Assembly: GCF_001625595.1 (NCBI RefSeq)
Contig: NZ_AUXT01000163.1
Coordinates: forward strand, 1-55,553
Source: Pseudoalteromonas luteoviolacea NCIMB 1942
GTDB taxonomy: Bacteria > Pseudomonadota > Gammaproteobacteria > Enterobacterales > Alteromonadaceae
DNA: 55,553 nucleotides
Direction of reading: 5' to 3'
Part shown: positions 25,997 through 35,932 of the stretch, piece by piece
Layout: each line of letters begins with the position of its first letter
Position numbering within the stretch: position 1 is the first letter of the stretch
Program-made: the position numbers and the translations under genes
Notes under the pieces: model-generated
The model's input: the letters and a program-made list of their open reading frames with translations, nothing else
Told to the model about the DNA's origin: nothing
The model's database searches: none

Positions 25997-28900
25997 ATGG
26001 AAAATTCAGCGATAGAAACTTTGTTGGCCGAGTTAGACGGCCAAGGGATATTTGTGTATTTAAAAGACGGGCGCCTTAAGCTCAGGAGTCGCAATAGCGA
26101 TATTCCCGCAGAAAAGTTAGCGCTGATACGTGCCCACAAATCGGAGTTAATCGCCTACATGCAAAGGCACCACCAAAAGATAGGTAGATTATCACGGGCG
26201 CAGCAACGTATTTGGTTTTTAGATAAGTATGAAAATCAGCTCAGTGCGTATAATATGGCCGGCCTATTGAAGCTGTCTCAGCCGTTTTCCAAAGCTCAGG
26301 TGGCGCTGGCAATTAATACGGTGTTGCAACAATGCGACGTACTTCGTAGTCAATTTCGCCTAGATGGGGAAGCCGTTAAACAGGTAGTTGACCAAGAGGC
26401 TGTATTACATGTCAGCGAGATTTTGGCCACAGCAGACGTTGACAACGATGCAGCAGCAGCGCTAATTCAAGACCAACTTCAACATCGCTTTGATCTCGCA
26501 TCGGATCTATTAGTGCAGGCAAGTTTGATAACACATCAAGGCCGCGGGGAGTGGTTATATCTGTGCATGCATCATATTGTCGCGGACGGTTGGTCAATCA
26601 AACTATTTACGCAAGCTCTGTTGGATGAATTAGCTGGTGTTCAGCACCAAGCTCCAGCATTGCAGTATTTGGATTTTGTCCATTGGGAAAGTCAATATCA
26701 ACAAACGTCTGAGTACCAATCACAGCTTGCATATTGGCAATCCTCTCTGGCTGATTTTACGGTGTTTGAATTGCCAACTCGCGCGCCACGCAGCGTTTAC
26801 AAGCATTATCAAGGTACTCAACTCAGGTTATTAATGAGCGATGATGAGTCTTCGCAGTATAGCCACTACTGCCAAACACTCGGGATCACCCCTTTTGCAG
26901 GCTATCTTGGCATTTTTTACGGTTTACTTTATCGCTATAGCCAAAACGAAGATATTACGGTGGGTGTACCTGTATTGAATCGTGAACATCACGATTTTGA
27001 GTCTGTAGTTGGATGTTTTATCAATACGTTACCTATGCGGCTCAAAGTCTCGGGTGAGTTATCGCTGAACGAGCTACTTAAGCAAACGCAGGCCCTGTCT
27101 GTTGAGAGTTTGGCTAATCAAGCAGTTGCAGTTGAAGATATTATTGATGTCATTGATCTGGCTAAGTCCACCTCACATTCGGCACTATTTCAAATCTTAT
27201 TCAATTACAACGGGGTAGTTAAACAACCTCTTTCTAGCGGCACCTTGACTGGCACTTTACAAGAGCTGGATAATTGCACTGCAAAATATGATTTAACGTT
27301 GAATATCAATGATGTTGAACATGGTGCTGAGCTGTGTTTTGACTATGCAAGTGCTTTGTTTGACAAGCAGTTTGTCGCGCAATTTGCCAATGATTATAAG
27401 TCTATCATCAATGAAGTCTTAAATAACAAAGGGGGTGTGCCGCTAGGTCACATCAAGCTATTTTCAACGCACATGATAGACAGCATATCGGCGTTTTCCC
27501 GCGTCGAGGTTGATACTCCAATAACGGTGATTGAAGCCATTTATCAAGGTGCGCAAACACACCCCAATAACACAGCGCTAATTCAGGCAAGTAAAGATGC
27601 ATCACTCGCTGCTACAGCTTTGAGTTATAGCGCGTTATGCTCACAAGTGGATGTGCTGGCTTCCCGTTTACGGAGCGTAATTGGGGTAAGAAAAGCCCCG
27701 CTAACTTTGTTAGTAAACAAAGAGGTGGATAGTGTTATTTGGATGCTAAGCGCTATGCGAGCTGGCATCACTTATTTACCAATAGATATCGCAACGCCGG
27801 TTGTGCGTATTTTAGAGGTAATGAGCCAAGCAAGCAGCGATTGGCTGTTGGCACCAGACTCTCATTTGGAAGGACTTCTAGAATTAGAATCGCATAGCAT
27901 AAAAGTCCTCTGTCCCAGTGCGCTTGGCAATCTGCAAGCTGATATCACTTATACTGCGTTCCCGAGTGCAAGTGATATCGCCTATATCATGTTTACTTCA
28001 GGCAGTACTGGCAGGCCAAAGGGAGCCGAGCTAAGCCATGAAGCGCTTGTGCGTTATGTAGATGGCGTGTCTATGCATGTAGAGTTTGGCAGCGACACTT
28101 GTGCAGGCGTAGTCACAGGGCTTGCAACTGATCTCGGGTTAACAGGTATATTCCCTGTACTCGTTGCTGGCGGCAGCGTCGTTTTAAGCAATACGCAAGA
28201 GCCGGCTATTCTGGTGGACTCATTAGTAAAACAAGGCGTTAATTTTGTGAAGCTAACACCTTCTTTTACCAAAGAGTTGTTGCCTTGGTTTATGTCCGTT
28301 GATGGGTTGAAGATAGCTCAGTGGGTTTTAGGGGGAGAGTCCTTGAGCACCCAGTTGGTGACCGACTTATATTCGTTGCCAAGTACAGAGCGTATATTCA
28401 ATCACTATGGTCCAACAGAAACGTGTATTGGTGTCTGCGCCTTCGAAGTACCAAAAGGGTTTAACGAGCACAGTGTGCCTATAGGTCAGCCGTTTTCACA
28501 TGTCTCATTTGCAATATTAGATGAAAAGATGCAACCGGTGCCATGCGGCACACCTGGTGAGCTTTTTATTGGTGGCTCTAGCGTGGCTCTAGGGTACGTG
28601 AATGATGCAGCACAAACTGCTAAGAGCTTTGTACATTTAGCTGGGAATAATGGTCAGTCGCGGTGCTATTATCGTACTGGCGACCGTGTAAAGTGTAATT
28701 TTGAGAATCAAATTGAATTTTTGAATCGCTTGGACAAGCAACTTAAAATCAATGGATTTAGAGTCGATTTGGCTGATATTGAAGCCAAACTGTCGTCACT
28801 GCCAGAGGTGAACTCTGCCGCCGTGATCACTCGTGAGATATCAGGTACAGAGACTCTACTGGGATATTTTATTGCCAGTGATAAGGGTCTAGATTCGGCC

Positions 28901-31900
28901 CAGTATCAGCAACATATCCGCCACCAGCTAAAACAGTTATTGCCTGCGCATTTAATTCCAACTTGTCTCATCAGATTGAACAGTCTGCCAAAATTGGCAA
29001 ATGGCAAGATAGATCGTGTACATTTACAACAACTTACATTGTCTGTGAATGATGAAAGCCAGGCGCCACAAACGCCATTGCAACGACAATTAATCGCTCT
29101 ATTTGAATCCGTTACAGGGTGCACAGGCATTGGTATTACACACAGCTTTTTCAGTGTCGGGGGTCATTCATTGTTGGCCATGCGCTTATTGAATGAGATA
29201 GCAGAAACGTTTTCAGTAACGCTGAGTTTAAAAGAGATTTTCGCAAGCCCCAGTGTTGCCGAATTAGCTGAATGTATCAAAGAGTATGAAGTGGATACTG
29301 CACAGATCGAACTGCGCAATGTGGCTGAAACGTCGCAATATCCACTGTCGTTTGCACAGCAACGCATATGGTTCGTAGATCATATACAGGGTCACAGCCA
29401 ACAATATAACCTACAAGGTGTTTACACATTGAAAGGCCCTTTGGACTTTGGATGTTTAGAGCAAGCATTTTTACAGGTTATTAAGACTCAGCAGATACTG
29501 ACTTTTAACTATCATCAAGACGCTGGTGGGAATGTATATCAGACCCATAACCCAGCGCTCACATTTGAGTTAGGTTTTGAAGATTTAAGCGCAATGCCTT
29601 CGCTGGCTCAGTCGCATCGAGTAGCCGAAACGGTAGTGCTTGATGCTGAGCAGTCATTTAATTTGTCCACTGAGCTGTTACTGCGGGCAAAAGTTCAAAA
29701 ACTGGCTGAGCAAGAACATGTACTTCTCATTACGATGCACCACATAGTGTCAGATGGATGGTCCATTGGTTTATTGGCACAAGCTATAGGTAAAGCCTAT
29801 AGTGGCTTACCGTCAGGGTCGGCTCATGCTCCTAATGTTTTGCGATATTCATACATGGACTACATTGATTGGCAAATGCGTGTTGCGCAGTCGGAAAAAT
29901 GGCAAGCCAGCTTGGCATTTTGGCAAAAAGAGTTGCATGCGCTGCCGCTTGAGCATGCATTACCGACCGATAGAGATAGGCCTAATAAGGTAATTCAAGG
30001 GGGCGGTTTGTTTTGTATCGAGCTGCCAAAAGCCTTGCGACAATCACTCAACGCATTTTGCCAAGAATCTGGTTACACCCTATTTCAGGTCTTAAAAACG
30101 GTGTTTAGTCTTTGGTTAAGCCGTGCACAACAGCGACGGGAAGTCGTCATTGCAACACCGATATCAGGGCGTTCAATGCAAGCGTTTGAGCCTCTGATTG
30201 GTAACTTTATCAATACGTTAATATTGAGAGATAAGTACACTGATGATATCGACTTTTTGACCGCACTGAAGCAGACGCAAGAGCAATTGGCAACAGTGCA
30301 ACAACACCAAGATATTCCCTTTGATACATTAGTCGATGAGTTGCAGGTAGCACGTAGTCTGGCATTGCACCCTTTGTCTCAAATTGTGTTTAGGGTTAAT
30401 AATGAAGTTAATGAAGTGCTGCACCTCGATGGTCTTGAGGTGGCACTACATACGCAAACCAAACGCAATGCAAAATTGGATCTAGAGGTCTCGATCATTG
30501 ATGATGTGGAGCATTGTGTGGTTGAGTGGCTGTACGATACTGCACTTTGGGATGAGCAAAGTATAGTGGCGTTTAGTGAGCAATATCAGCTGGTGTTACG
30601 GCAATGTTTGGCTGATCCTGAGGTGGCGCTATCGCAGCTGCAGTTGTGGTCTTTACAGGCTCAGCAATTGTTTATTACCAAGTCTCAATCGATAGAATTT
30701 GTACATTCAGAACCACGACCTTGGGCAAATCAAGTTTCAGATACTGCAACTCGCAACCCCGATAGCGATGCACTGTATTTTGGTGATGTAAAATTCACTT
30801 ATAAAGCATTAGAACAGATCTCTAATCAGCTCGCGCACTGTTTATTGGAAATAGCTTTCCCTGCGCAAAGTCGCATAGCCCTGCTTTTAGAGTCTGGGCC
30901 ACTTATTCCAATTGCGATGCTAGGGATCGCCAAAGCGGGTCATGTTTATGTGCCGCTGCATGGAGATACACCAACAAAAGCTTTGGCGCATATTATTGAA
31001 GATGCTGAGGTGATGCTGACATTGGCTATGAGTGAAGAAGCCGAAAAGTTGATTGAAGCAGGCACTGACTTTTTATTATTGGATGATGCACTTGAAGTAG
31101 ACTCTTTGCTCAGTGCTTATCCATCTCACTTACCCAATGCCGATGAATTAGCAGCCTGCGCACTTCCTGAAGCAGAAAGACTCAGTTATATCATTTATAC
31201 CTCAGGCTCTACGGGCACGCCAAAAGGGGTGCCCATTTCGCAGGGTAATCTACGAGGGTATTTGCAACATGCACTACGTCAATATTTAGGAGCGCAACCA
31301 CAAATAGCAGGTGCGGTAATGAGCACGCCAGTGGCATTTGACGCAACAATTACGGCGATTATGCCCGCTTTAATGTCAGGTACTCCACTTACCATTGTGC
31401 ATCAAGGTGCCGAATTGATCCCCGAGATCATTCAGCTGTTGTGGCAAGACGCAGCTCGCCTATTTAAGTTAACCCCTGCACATTTACGCGCTGTTTTGGC
31501 GCTCTCTAGCGAGGCCTCTGAGTGCCTGACGCCACACACTGTAGTTGTCGGCGGGGAAGCGCTTGAAAGTGAATTGATTGCCGCGCTGAGAGTGAAGTTA
31601 CCTCATTGTCGTTGGATAAACGAGTACGGGCCCACCGAGACCACTGTTGGCGTCAGTGTCTTTGAAATTACAAATGAGATGTCCACTGATCAACTTCGGA
31701 CCACAAAAGATGTGCCCATTGGCCTGCCAATTGAGGGCGTTAATATGTTGGTTGTTGATGAATTTGATCAGCCTGTCGTGCGTAATATGCCCGGTGAGTT
31801 GATGATTGCGGGTAAAACAGTCAGTTCTGGTTATATCAATCAGCCTGAGTTGACAGCGCAAAAATTTAGTTTGCGAGCGGTTGCTCAAATGCAAGCGCAA

Positions 31901-34900
31901 AATTGTTATCGCTCAGGGGATGTCGTGAAGTGGCATGTGGATAATAACGGTTGGCCGGAGTACCTGCGTTATCTGGGAAGATCGGATGAACAAGTTAAGT
32001 TGCGTGGCTACCGAATAGATTTAGACGCTATTTTGCATTGTATCAGGACAATTCCAGAGGTGGACGACTGCGCGCTCACCATTGACGATAAACAGCAGGC
32101 CATTGTCGCGCATATCGTTTTTAAAGCTGGATACCAACTTGGTGAGCGAGACGTACGTCAACAGCTTAATCACGAGTTGCCACCTTACATGTTGCCCGCG
32201 GTGTATCACCCTGTTGATGTTATTCCACTGACGCGCAACGGAAAAGTAGATAAACAAGCACTGATTGACGCGCAGCGTGACAATTTAATACGCAGTGCCA
32301 ATAAGCCTTGTGCGCATCCAGAGACGCTGACCGAAATGGAGCAGTATTTACTGGATTTATATAGTGAAGTGTTACTAACTGGGCAAATTGGACTCGATGA
32401 CAGCTTTTTTGAGTTAGGTGGACACTCATTGTTGGCAATTCGTCTAATCAGCCAAATTCGGAAAGAAAAACAAATCGATATTACATTGCCACAGTTATTT
32501 AAAACACCAACTATTAGTGCTTTAGCCTCTGTTTTACCACAGTTTGAAAAGCTTACAAAAGATCAAGAAATCACAGTAGCTTCAAGGTCTAACACACTGC
32601 CTCTGTCATTTGCTCAACAAAGATTGTGGTTGATTGATCAATTGCAAACAGGCAGTGCGCAATACCATATGCCTGCAAGCTTTATGTTCACAGGAGAATT
32701 TGACCTATCTGCCTTTAGTGCGGCGTTAGCCAGTGTGATCGATAGACATGAAGTATTGCGGTCGATAATCCTCCCGGGTACCAGTGGAGAAGCCCCAGAG
32801 CAATTACCGCGCAAGCAAGTCGAGACGCCGCTAGTATATAAAGACCTTTCTATGCTGCCACCAAATGAGCAAGCTCAAAGGGAAAATCTGTTGGTAACGC
32901 AAGTTTGTGATAAGCCATTTGATTTGAGTCAAGACGTGATGTTGCGTGTCACAGTGATTAAGCGGGAGGAGCAAAAGTACTGGGTGCATTTTAATATGCA
33001 CCATATTGCCAGTGATGGTTGGTCAATGGCGATTTTAGTACGCGAGTTAATTGCTTTTTACCGCCATCATAGTGACGAACAAAACTTCCCGCTACCTAGC
33101 CATCTAGCTAAGCCGCTAGCGATACAGTACGCCGACTTTGCCCACTGGCAGCGCCAAAAAGCCTTTACACAGACCCAAACAGCTGCACTCGAATACTGGA
33201 AACAGACTCTTGATGACAGCCCTGTACTGCACCAATTACCGCTAGATTATGCGCGCCCTAAAGTGCAGTTATTGACTGGTCTACGTCACAACGTGGCATT
33301 GGATGCCACCACGACAGCCGCTATTCGAGCGCACTGTCAGGCACAAGGAGTGACATTGTTTATGTGGTTACATAGCGCCTTTACGTTATTAGTCATGCGA
33401 TTAAGTGGGGTTAATGATGTGGCGATTGGCTCACCTGTTGCGGGCAGAGAGCAGCAGACTTTAAATGATTTAATTGGATTTTTTGTTAACACTTTAGTGA
33501 TTCGCGGCAAAGTAGATACGGCACTGACCTTCAATGCATGGTTAGCACAACAAAAGGACATTATTTTAGGCGCATTTAAGCATCAAGCATTGCCATTTGA
33601 GCAGCTGGTCGAGGCACTAATGCCCCAGCGGAGCTTGAGCCATCAGCCAATCTTTCAAATATTATTTGCGCTGCAAAACAATGAAACAGCAGATTTTGCT
33701 CTGCCTCATCTACATATTGAAATGGAGCCTGCTGAAGCACCAAGCATGAAGTTTGACCTTGAAGTAAATGCCATTGAGAGAGGAGATGGTATTGAACTAG
33801 AGTGGAATTTCAGTAGCGCGCTTTTCAGTGCTCAAACAATCGCTGGTTTTGCGCAAGCTTTTACCAAGTTGATCGAGTCGGCACTGCAAACCCCTGACTT
33901 GCTAGTGAGCCAATTACCGATTCTCAGCGAAGCTCAGCAACACGTAATGGCTCGTGTCGGGGCGATGGCAAATACGCATGAATATGCACCATTATGCCTC
34001 CATGATAGGTTTGAAAACATCGCTTACCTACAAAAAAATAAACAAGCAGTGAACGATAGCAAAGGAGGAAGCCTCAGCTATGGTGAACTTTGGCAACGCT
34101 CAGGTGAACTGGCAAGTCACCTGTTACAACAAGGTGTGCAGGCTGGTCAGCGAATAGCGGTATGCCTCTCACCTTCTGTGGATATGGCGGTTTCTTTGTT
34201 AGCGATTTTGCGAGCAGGATGCGCTTATGTGCCGATAGACCCTAAATTACCCTCTCAGCGTATCCAGTTTATTTTGCAAGATAGCCTTGCGGCAGGGCTT
34301 ATCACTCGAAATGAGTTAAAGCAAACATTAGCCAATCTCTCTGACTCTATTGAACAAACACCGCTTACTTTATTTTGTATCGATGAAGTGGACTCGTGGC
34401 AAAATAGCAAAGGGGAATTACCAACATCGAAAGTTAGCGATGTGGCTTACATGATTTATACCTCGGGCACGACTGGTCAGCCAAAAGGGGTGCAAATCAC
34501 ACATCACAATTTATATCACTACTTGTCCTACGTAGTCAGAGATTATACCAACTGCGACTTAGTGAGCAGTGTAGTGAGCACGCCTCTAGCATTTGATGCG
34601 ACTGTTACCTCGCTATGGGGTGGGCTGTTAGCTGGTATGGGCGTTGAATTTTTAGATGATAACGAGCACATGTTACCGCAACTTGCGAAACACTTGTTCG
34701 CGGATAATGCCAAGCTATTTAAAGTGACACCAGCCCATTTGCAAGGCGCTTACGAAATTGCGAATCAGATGTCCTTGCAACGCACATTTAATGTCAAGCA
34801 TCAAGTGGTTATAGGAGGAGAGGCGCTGGCTTGCGAAGTCTTAAATAATCTCAGCAAGTTTTTACCCAAAGCTCAGTGGGTCAATGAGTACGGACCTACC

Positions 34901-35932
34901 GAGACCACCGTTGGGACCTGCGTTTACCATTGTAATCACGATATATTGAGCATGTTAAATGACGCTCGTATTCGACAAGTCCCCATTGGCTTACCAATGC
35001 CCTACAGCCAGTGTGTAGTGCTAGATGCTGAACAGCAGCTGGTGCCACAGGGGGTAAGCGGAGAGTTGTATATTTGTGGAGAGGGCGTCACGCTAGGTTA
35101 TATGACTTACTTGCCGCAACACCAAGAAAAATTTGTATATTTGACCTTGGGAGAGCAAAAAGAACGCTTGCGATATTATCGCACTGGCGACAAAGCACGG
35201 TGGTTTGTCGATCCCGTTTCGAAAAAACTTCAGTTAAGCTTTGAAGGACGAACGGATGAGCAAATTAAACTGCGGGGCTATCGCATTGAACTTCACGAAA
35301 TTGAGCATTACTTAAAGCAGTTCAATGAGGTGGCTGATGCCTGTGTATTGCTCAATGAAAAGCAGGACAACCTTGAAGGGTTTATTGTGAGCAACAATCT
35401 TGAGCCCGTGGACACCTGCGCGAAGCTGCTCAGTGAAGCAGAACTAGCGTCAATACAAGCGCAACTCGTGACGCAATTACCCACTTACATGTTACCTCAT
35501 CGAATAATTCAAGTGGCAAGTATACCGCTGACAGTCAATGGTAAAGTGGATACACAGGAGTTACGGAGTGTGGCGTACAACATGCGTGCACAGCGTGAGG
35601 TAGTGGCACCGCAAACGGAACTAGAACACACATTACTCACCATTTTTATGCAAGTCCTTGATGTACCTCAATGTGGCGTGACAGACAGTTTCTTTGTGAT
35701 GGGCGGGCACTCTTTATTGGCTGTTCAGTGCGTTGGCCTGATCCAAGAGCAGCTGGGTATCACGATGCCAATGCGGATATTGTTTGAGCGGCCTAGTGTT
35801 GCAGCGCTGGCAAAGTGGATGCGTATTCACGCTTCTCTTGAATCTGTGGCAGAAGAAGAGAGTTCTTCCGACTCTCCGAGTGATTCTTCGAACGATTCTT
35901 CGAACGATTCCTCAGAGGAGATGTTTCTGTGA
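25997..35932 (+). CDS. NRPS 2: docking-(C-A-PCP)x3, predicted Asp/Asn, Asn-like, Asn-like
   Basis: A 3311-residue synthetase adding residues 2-4, starting two bases after synthetase 1. Residues 1-55 resemble the TubC N-terminal docking domain (GIFVYLKDGRLKLRS). Module A: C 60-490 (HHIVADG), A 505-1010, PCP Ser1058. Module B: C from 1114 (HHIVSDG near 1248), A 1585-2090, PCP Ser2144. Module C: C from 2201 (HHIASDG near 2335), A 2670-3180, PCP Ser3239. Codes read by eye: D-L-T-K-L-G-H-I-G-K (closest to known Asp, then Asn), and D-A-T-K-V-G-E-V-G-K twice (Asn/Asp group, Asn favoured). All A domains keep the P-loop and the A10 Lys. No epimerase is present. The protein ends in an acidic Ser/Asp/Asn tail, probably a docking tail for synthetase 3, whose GTG start overlaps the stop. 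Confidence 0.95.
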   Translation: MENSAIETLLAELDGQGIFVYLKDGRLKLRSRNSDIPAEKLALIRAHKSELIAYMQRHHQKIGRLSRAQQRIWFLDKYENQLSAYNMAGLLKLSQPFSKAQVALAINTVLQQCDVLRSQFRLDGEAVKQVVDQEAVLHVSEILATADVDNDAAAALIQDQLQHRFDLASDLLVQASLITHQGRGEWLYLCMHHIVADGWSIKLFTQALLDELAGVQHQAPALQYLDFVHWESQYQQTSEYQSQLAYWQSSLADFTVFELPTRAPRSVYKHYQGTQLRLLMSDDESSQYSHYCQTLGITPFAGYLGIFYGLLYRYSQNEDITVGVPVLNREHHDFESVVGCFINTLPMRLKVSGELSLNELLKQTQALSVESLANQAVAVEDIIDVIDLAKSTSHSALFQILFNYNGVVKQPLSSGTLTGTLQELDNCTAKYDLTLNINDVEHGAELCFDYASALFDKQFVAQFANDYKSIINEVLNNKGGVPLGHIKLFSTHMIDSISAFSRVEVDTPITVIEAIYQGAQTHPNNTALIQASKDASLAATALSYSALCSQVDVLASRLRSVIGVRKAPLTLLVNKEVDSVIWMLSAMRAGITYLPIDIATPVVRILEVMSQASSDWLLAPDSHLEGLLELESHSIKVLCPSALGNLQADITYTAFPSASDIAYIMFTSGSTGRPKGAELSHEALVRYVDGVSMHVEFGSDTCAGVVTGLATDLGLTGIFPVLVAGGSVVLSNTQEPAILVDSLVKQGVNFVKLTPSFTKELLPWFMSVDGLKIAQWVLGGESLSTQLVTDLYSLPSTERIFNHYGPTETCIGVCAFEVPKGFNEHSVPIGQPFSHVSFAILDEKMQPVPCGTPGELFIGGSSVALGYVNDAAQTAKSFVHLAGNNGQSRCYYRTGDRVKCNFENQIEFLNRLDKQLKINGFRVDLADIEAKLSSLPEVNSAAVITREISGTETLLGYFIASDKGLDSAQYQQHIRHQLKQLLPAHLIPTCLIRLNSLPKLANGKIDRVHLQQLTLSVNDESQAPQTPLQRQLIALFESVTGCTGIGITHSFFSVGGHSLLAMRLLNEIAETFSVTLSLKEIFASPSVAELAECIKEYEVDTAQIELRNVAETSQYPLSFAQQRIWFVDHIQGHSQQYNLQGVYTLKGPLDFGCLEQAFLQVIKTQQILTFNYHQDAGGNVYQTHNPALTFELGFEDLSAMPSLAQSHRVAETVVLDAEQSFNLSTELLLRAKVQKLAEQEHVLLITMHHIVSDGWSIGLLAQAIGKAYSGLPSGSAHAPNVLRYSYMDYIDWQMRVAQSEKWQASLAFWQKELHALPLEHALPTDRDRPNKVIQGGGLFCIELPKALRQSLNAFCQESGYTLFQVLKTVFSLWLSRAQQRREVVIATPISGRSMQAFEPLIGNFINTLILRDKYTDDIDFLTALKQTQEQLATVQQHQDIPFDTLVDELQVARSLALHPLSQIVFRVNNEVNEVLHLDGLEVALHTQTKRNAKLDLEVSIIDDVEHCVVEWLYDTALWDEQSIVAFSEQYQLVLRQCLADPEVALSQLQLWSLQAQQLFITKSQSIEFVHSEPRPWANQVSDTATRNPDSDALYFGDVKFTYKALEQISNQLAHCLLEIAFPAQSRIALLLESGPLIPIAMLGIAKAGHVYVPLHGDTPTKALAHIIEDAEVMLTLAMSEEAEKLIEAGTDFLLLDDALEVDSLLSAYPSHLPNADELAACALPEAERLSYIIYTSGSTGTPKGVPISQGNLRGYLQHALRQYLGAQPQIAGAVMSTPVAFDATITAIMPALMSGTPLTIVHQGAELIPEIIQLLWQDAARLFKLTPAHLRAVLALSSEASECLTPHTVVVGGEALESELIAALRVKLPHCRWINEYGPTETTVGVSVFEITNEMSTDQLRTTKDVPIGLPIEGVNMLVVDEFDQPVVRNMPGELMIAGKTVSSGYINQPELTAQKFSLRAVAQMQAQNCYRSGDVVKWHVDNNGWPEYLRYLGRSDEQVKLRGYRIDLDAILHCIRTIPEVDDCALTIDDKQQAIVAHIVFKAGYQLGERDVRQQLNHELPPYMLPAVYHPVDVIPLTRNGKVDKQALIDAQRDNLIRSANKPCAHPETLTEMEQYLLDLYSEVLLTGQIGLDDSFFELGGHSLLAIRLISQIRKEKQIDITLPQLFKTPTISALASVLPQFEKLTKDQEITVASRSNTLPLSFAQQRLWLIDQLQTGSAQYHMPASFMFTGEFDLSAFSAALASVIDRHEVLRSIILPGTSGEAPEQLPRKQVETPLVYKDLSMLPPNEQAQRENLLVTQVCDKPFDLSQDVMLRVTVIKREEQKYWVHFNMHHIASDGWSMAILVRELIAFYRHHSDEQNFPLPSHLAKPLAIQYADFAHWQRQKAFTQTQTAALEYWKQTLDDSPVLHQLPLDYARPKVQLLTGLRHNVALDATTTAAIRAHCQAQGVTLFMWLHSAFTLLVMRLSGVNDVAIGSPVAGREQQTLNDLIGFFVNTLVIRGKVDTALTFNAWLAQQKDIILGAFKHQALPFEQLVEALMPQRSLSHQPIFQILFALQNNETADFALPHLHIEMEPAEAPSMKFDLEVNAIERGDGIELEWNFSSALFSAQTIAGFAQAFTKLIESALQTPDLLVSQLPILSEAQQHVMARVGAMANTHEYAPLCLHDRFENIAYLQKNKQAVNDSKGGSLSYGELWQRSGELASHLLQQGVQAGQRIAVCLSPSVDMAVSLLAILRAGCAYVPIDPKLPSQRIQFILQDSLAAGLITRNELKQTLANLSDSIEQTPLTLFCIDEVDSWQNSKGELPTSKVSDVAYMIYTSGTTGQPKGVQITHHNLYHYLSYVVRDYTNCDLVSSVVSTPLAFDATVTSLWGGLLAGMGVEFLDDNEHMLPQLAKHLFADNAKLFKVTPAHLQGAYEIANQMSLQRTFNVKHQVVIGGEALACEVLNNLSKFLPKAQWVNEYGPTETTVGTCVYHCNHDILSMLNDARIRQVPIGLPMPYSQCVVLDAEQQLVPQGVSGELYICGEGVTLGYMTYLPQHQEKFVYLTLGEQKERLRYYRTGDKARWFVDPVSKKLQLSFEGRTDEQIKLRGYRIELHEIEHYLKQFNEVADACVLLNEKQDNLEGFIVSNNLEPVDTCAKLLSEAELASIQAQLVTQLPTYMLPHRIIQVASIPLTVNGKVDTQELRSVAYNMRAQREVVAPQTELEHTLLTIFMQVLDVPQCGVTDSFFVMGGHSLLAVQCVGLIQEQLGITMPMRILFERPSVAALAKWMRIHASLESVAEEESSSDSPSDSSNDSSNDSSEEMFL
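35882..35914 (+). repeat. 12-bp tandem repeat encoding the acidic tail of NRPS 2
   Basis: GATTCTTCGAAC occurs twice in tandem (35882-35893 and 35894-35905), followed by a partial third copy (GATTCCTCA). It encodes DSSN repeats just before the stop codon. The unit length is a multiple of three, so copy-number changes would keep the frame and vary only the tail length. Confidence 0.85.
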
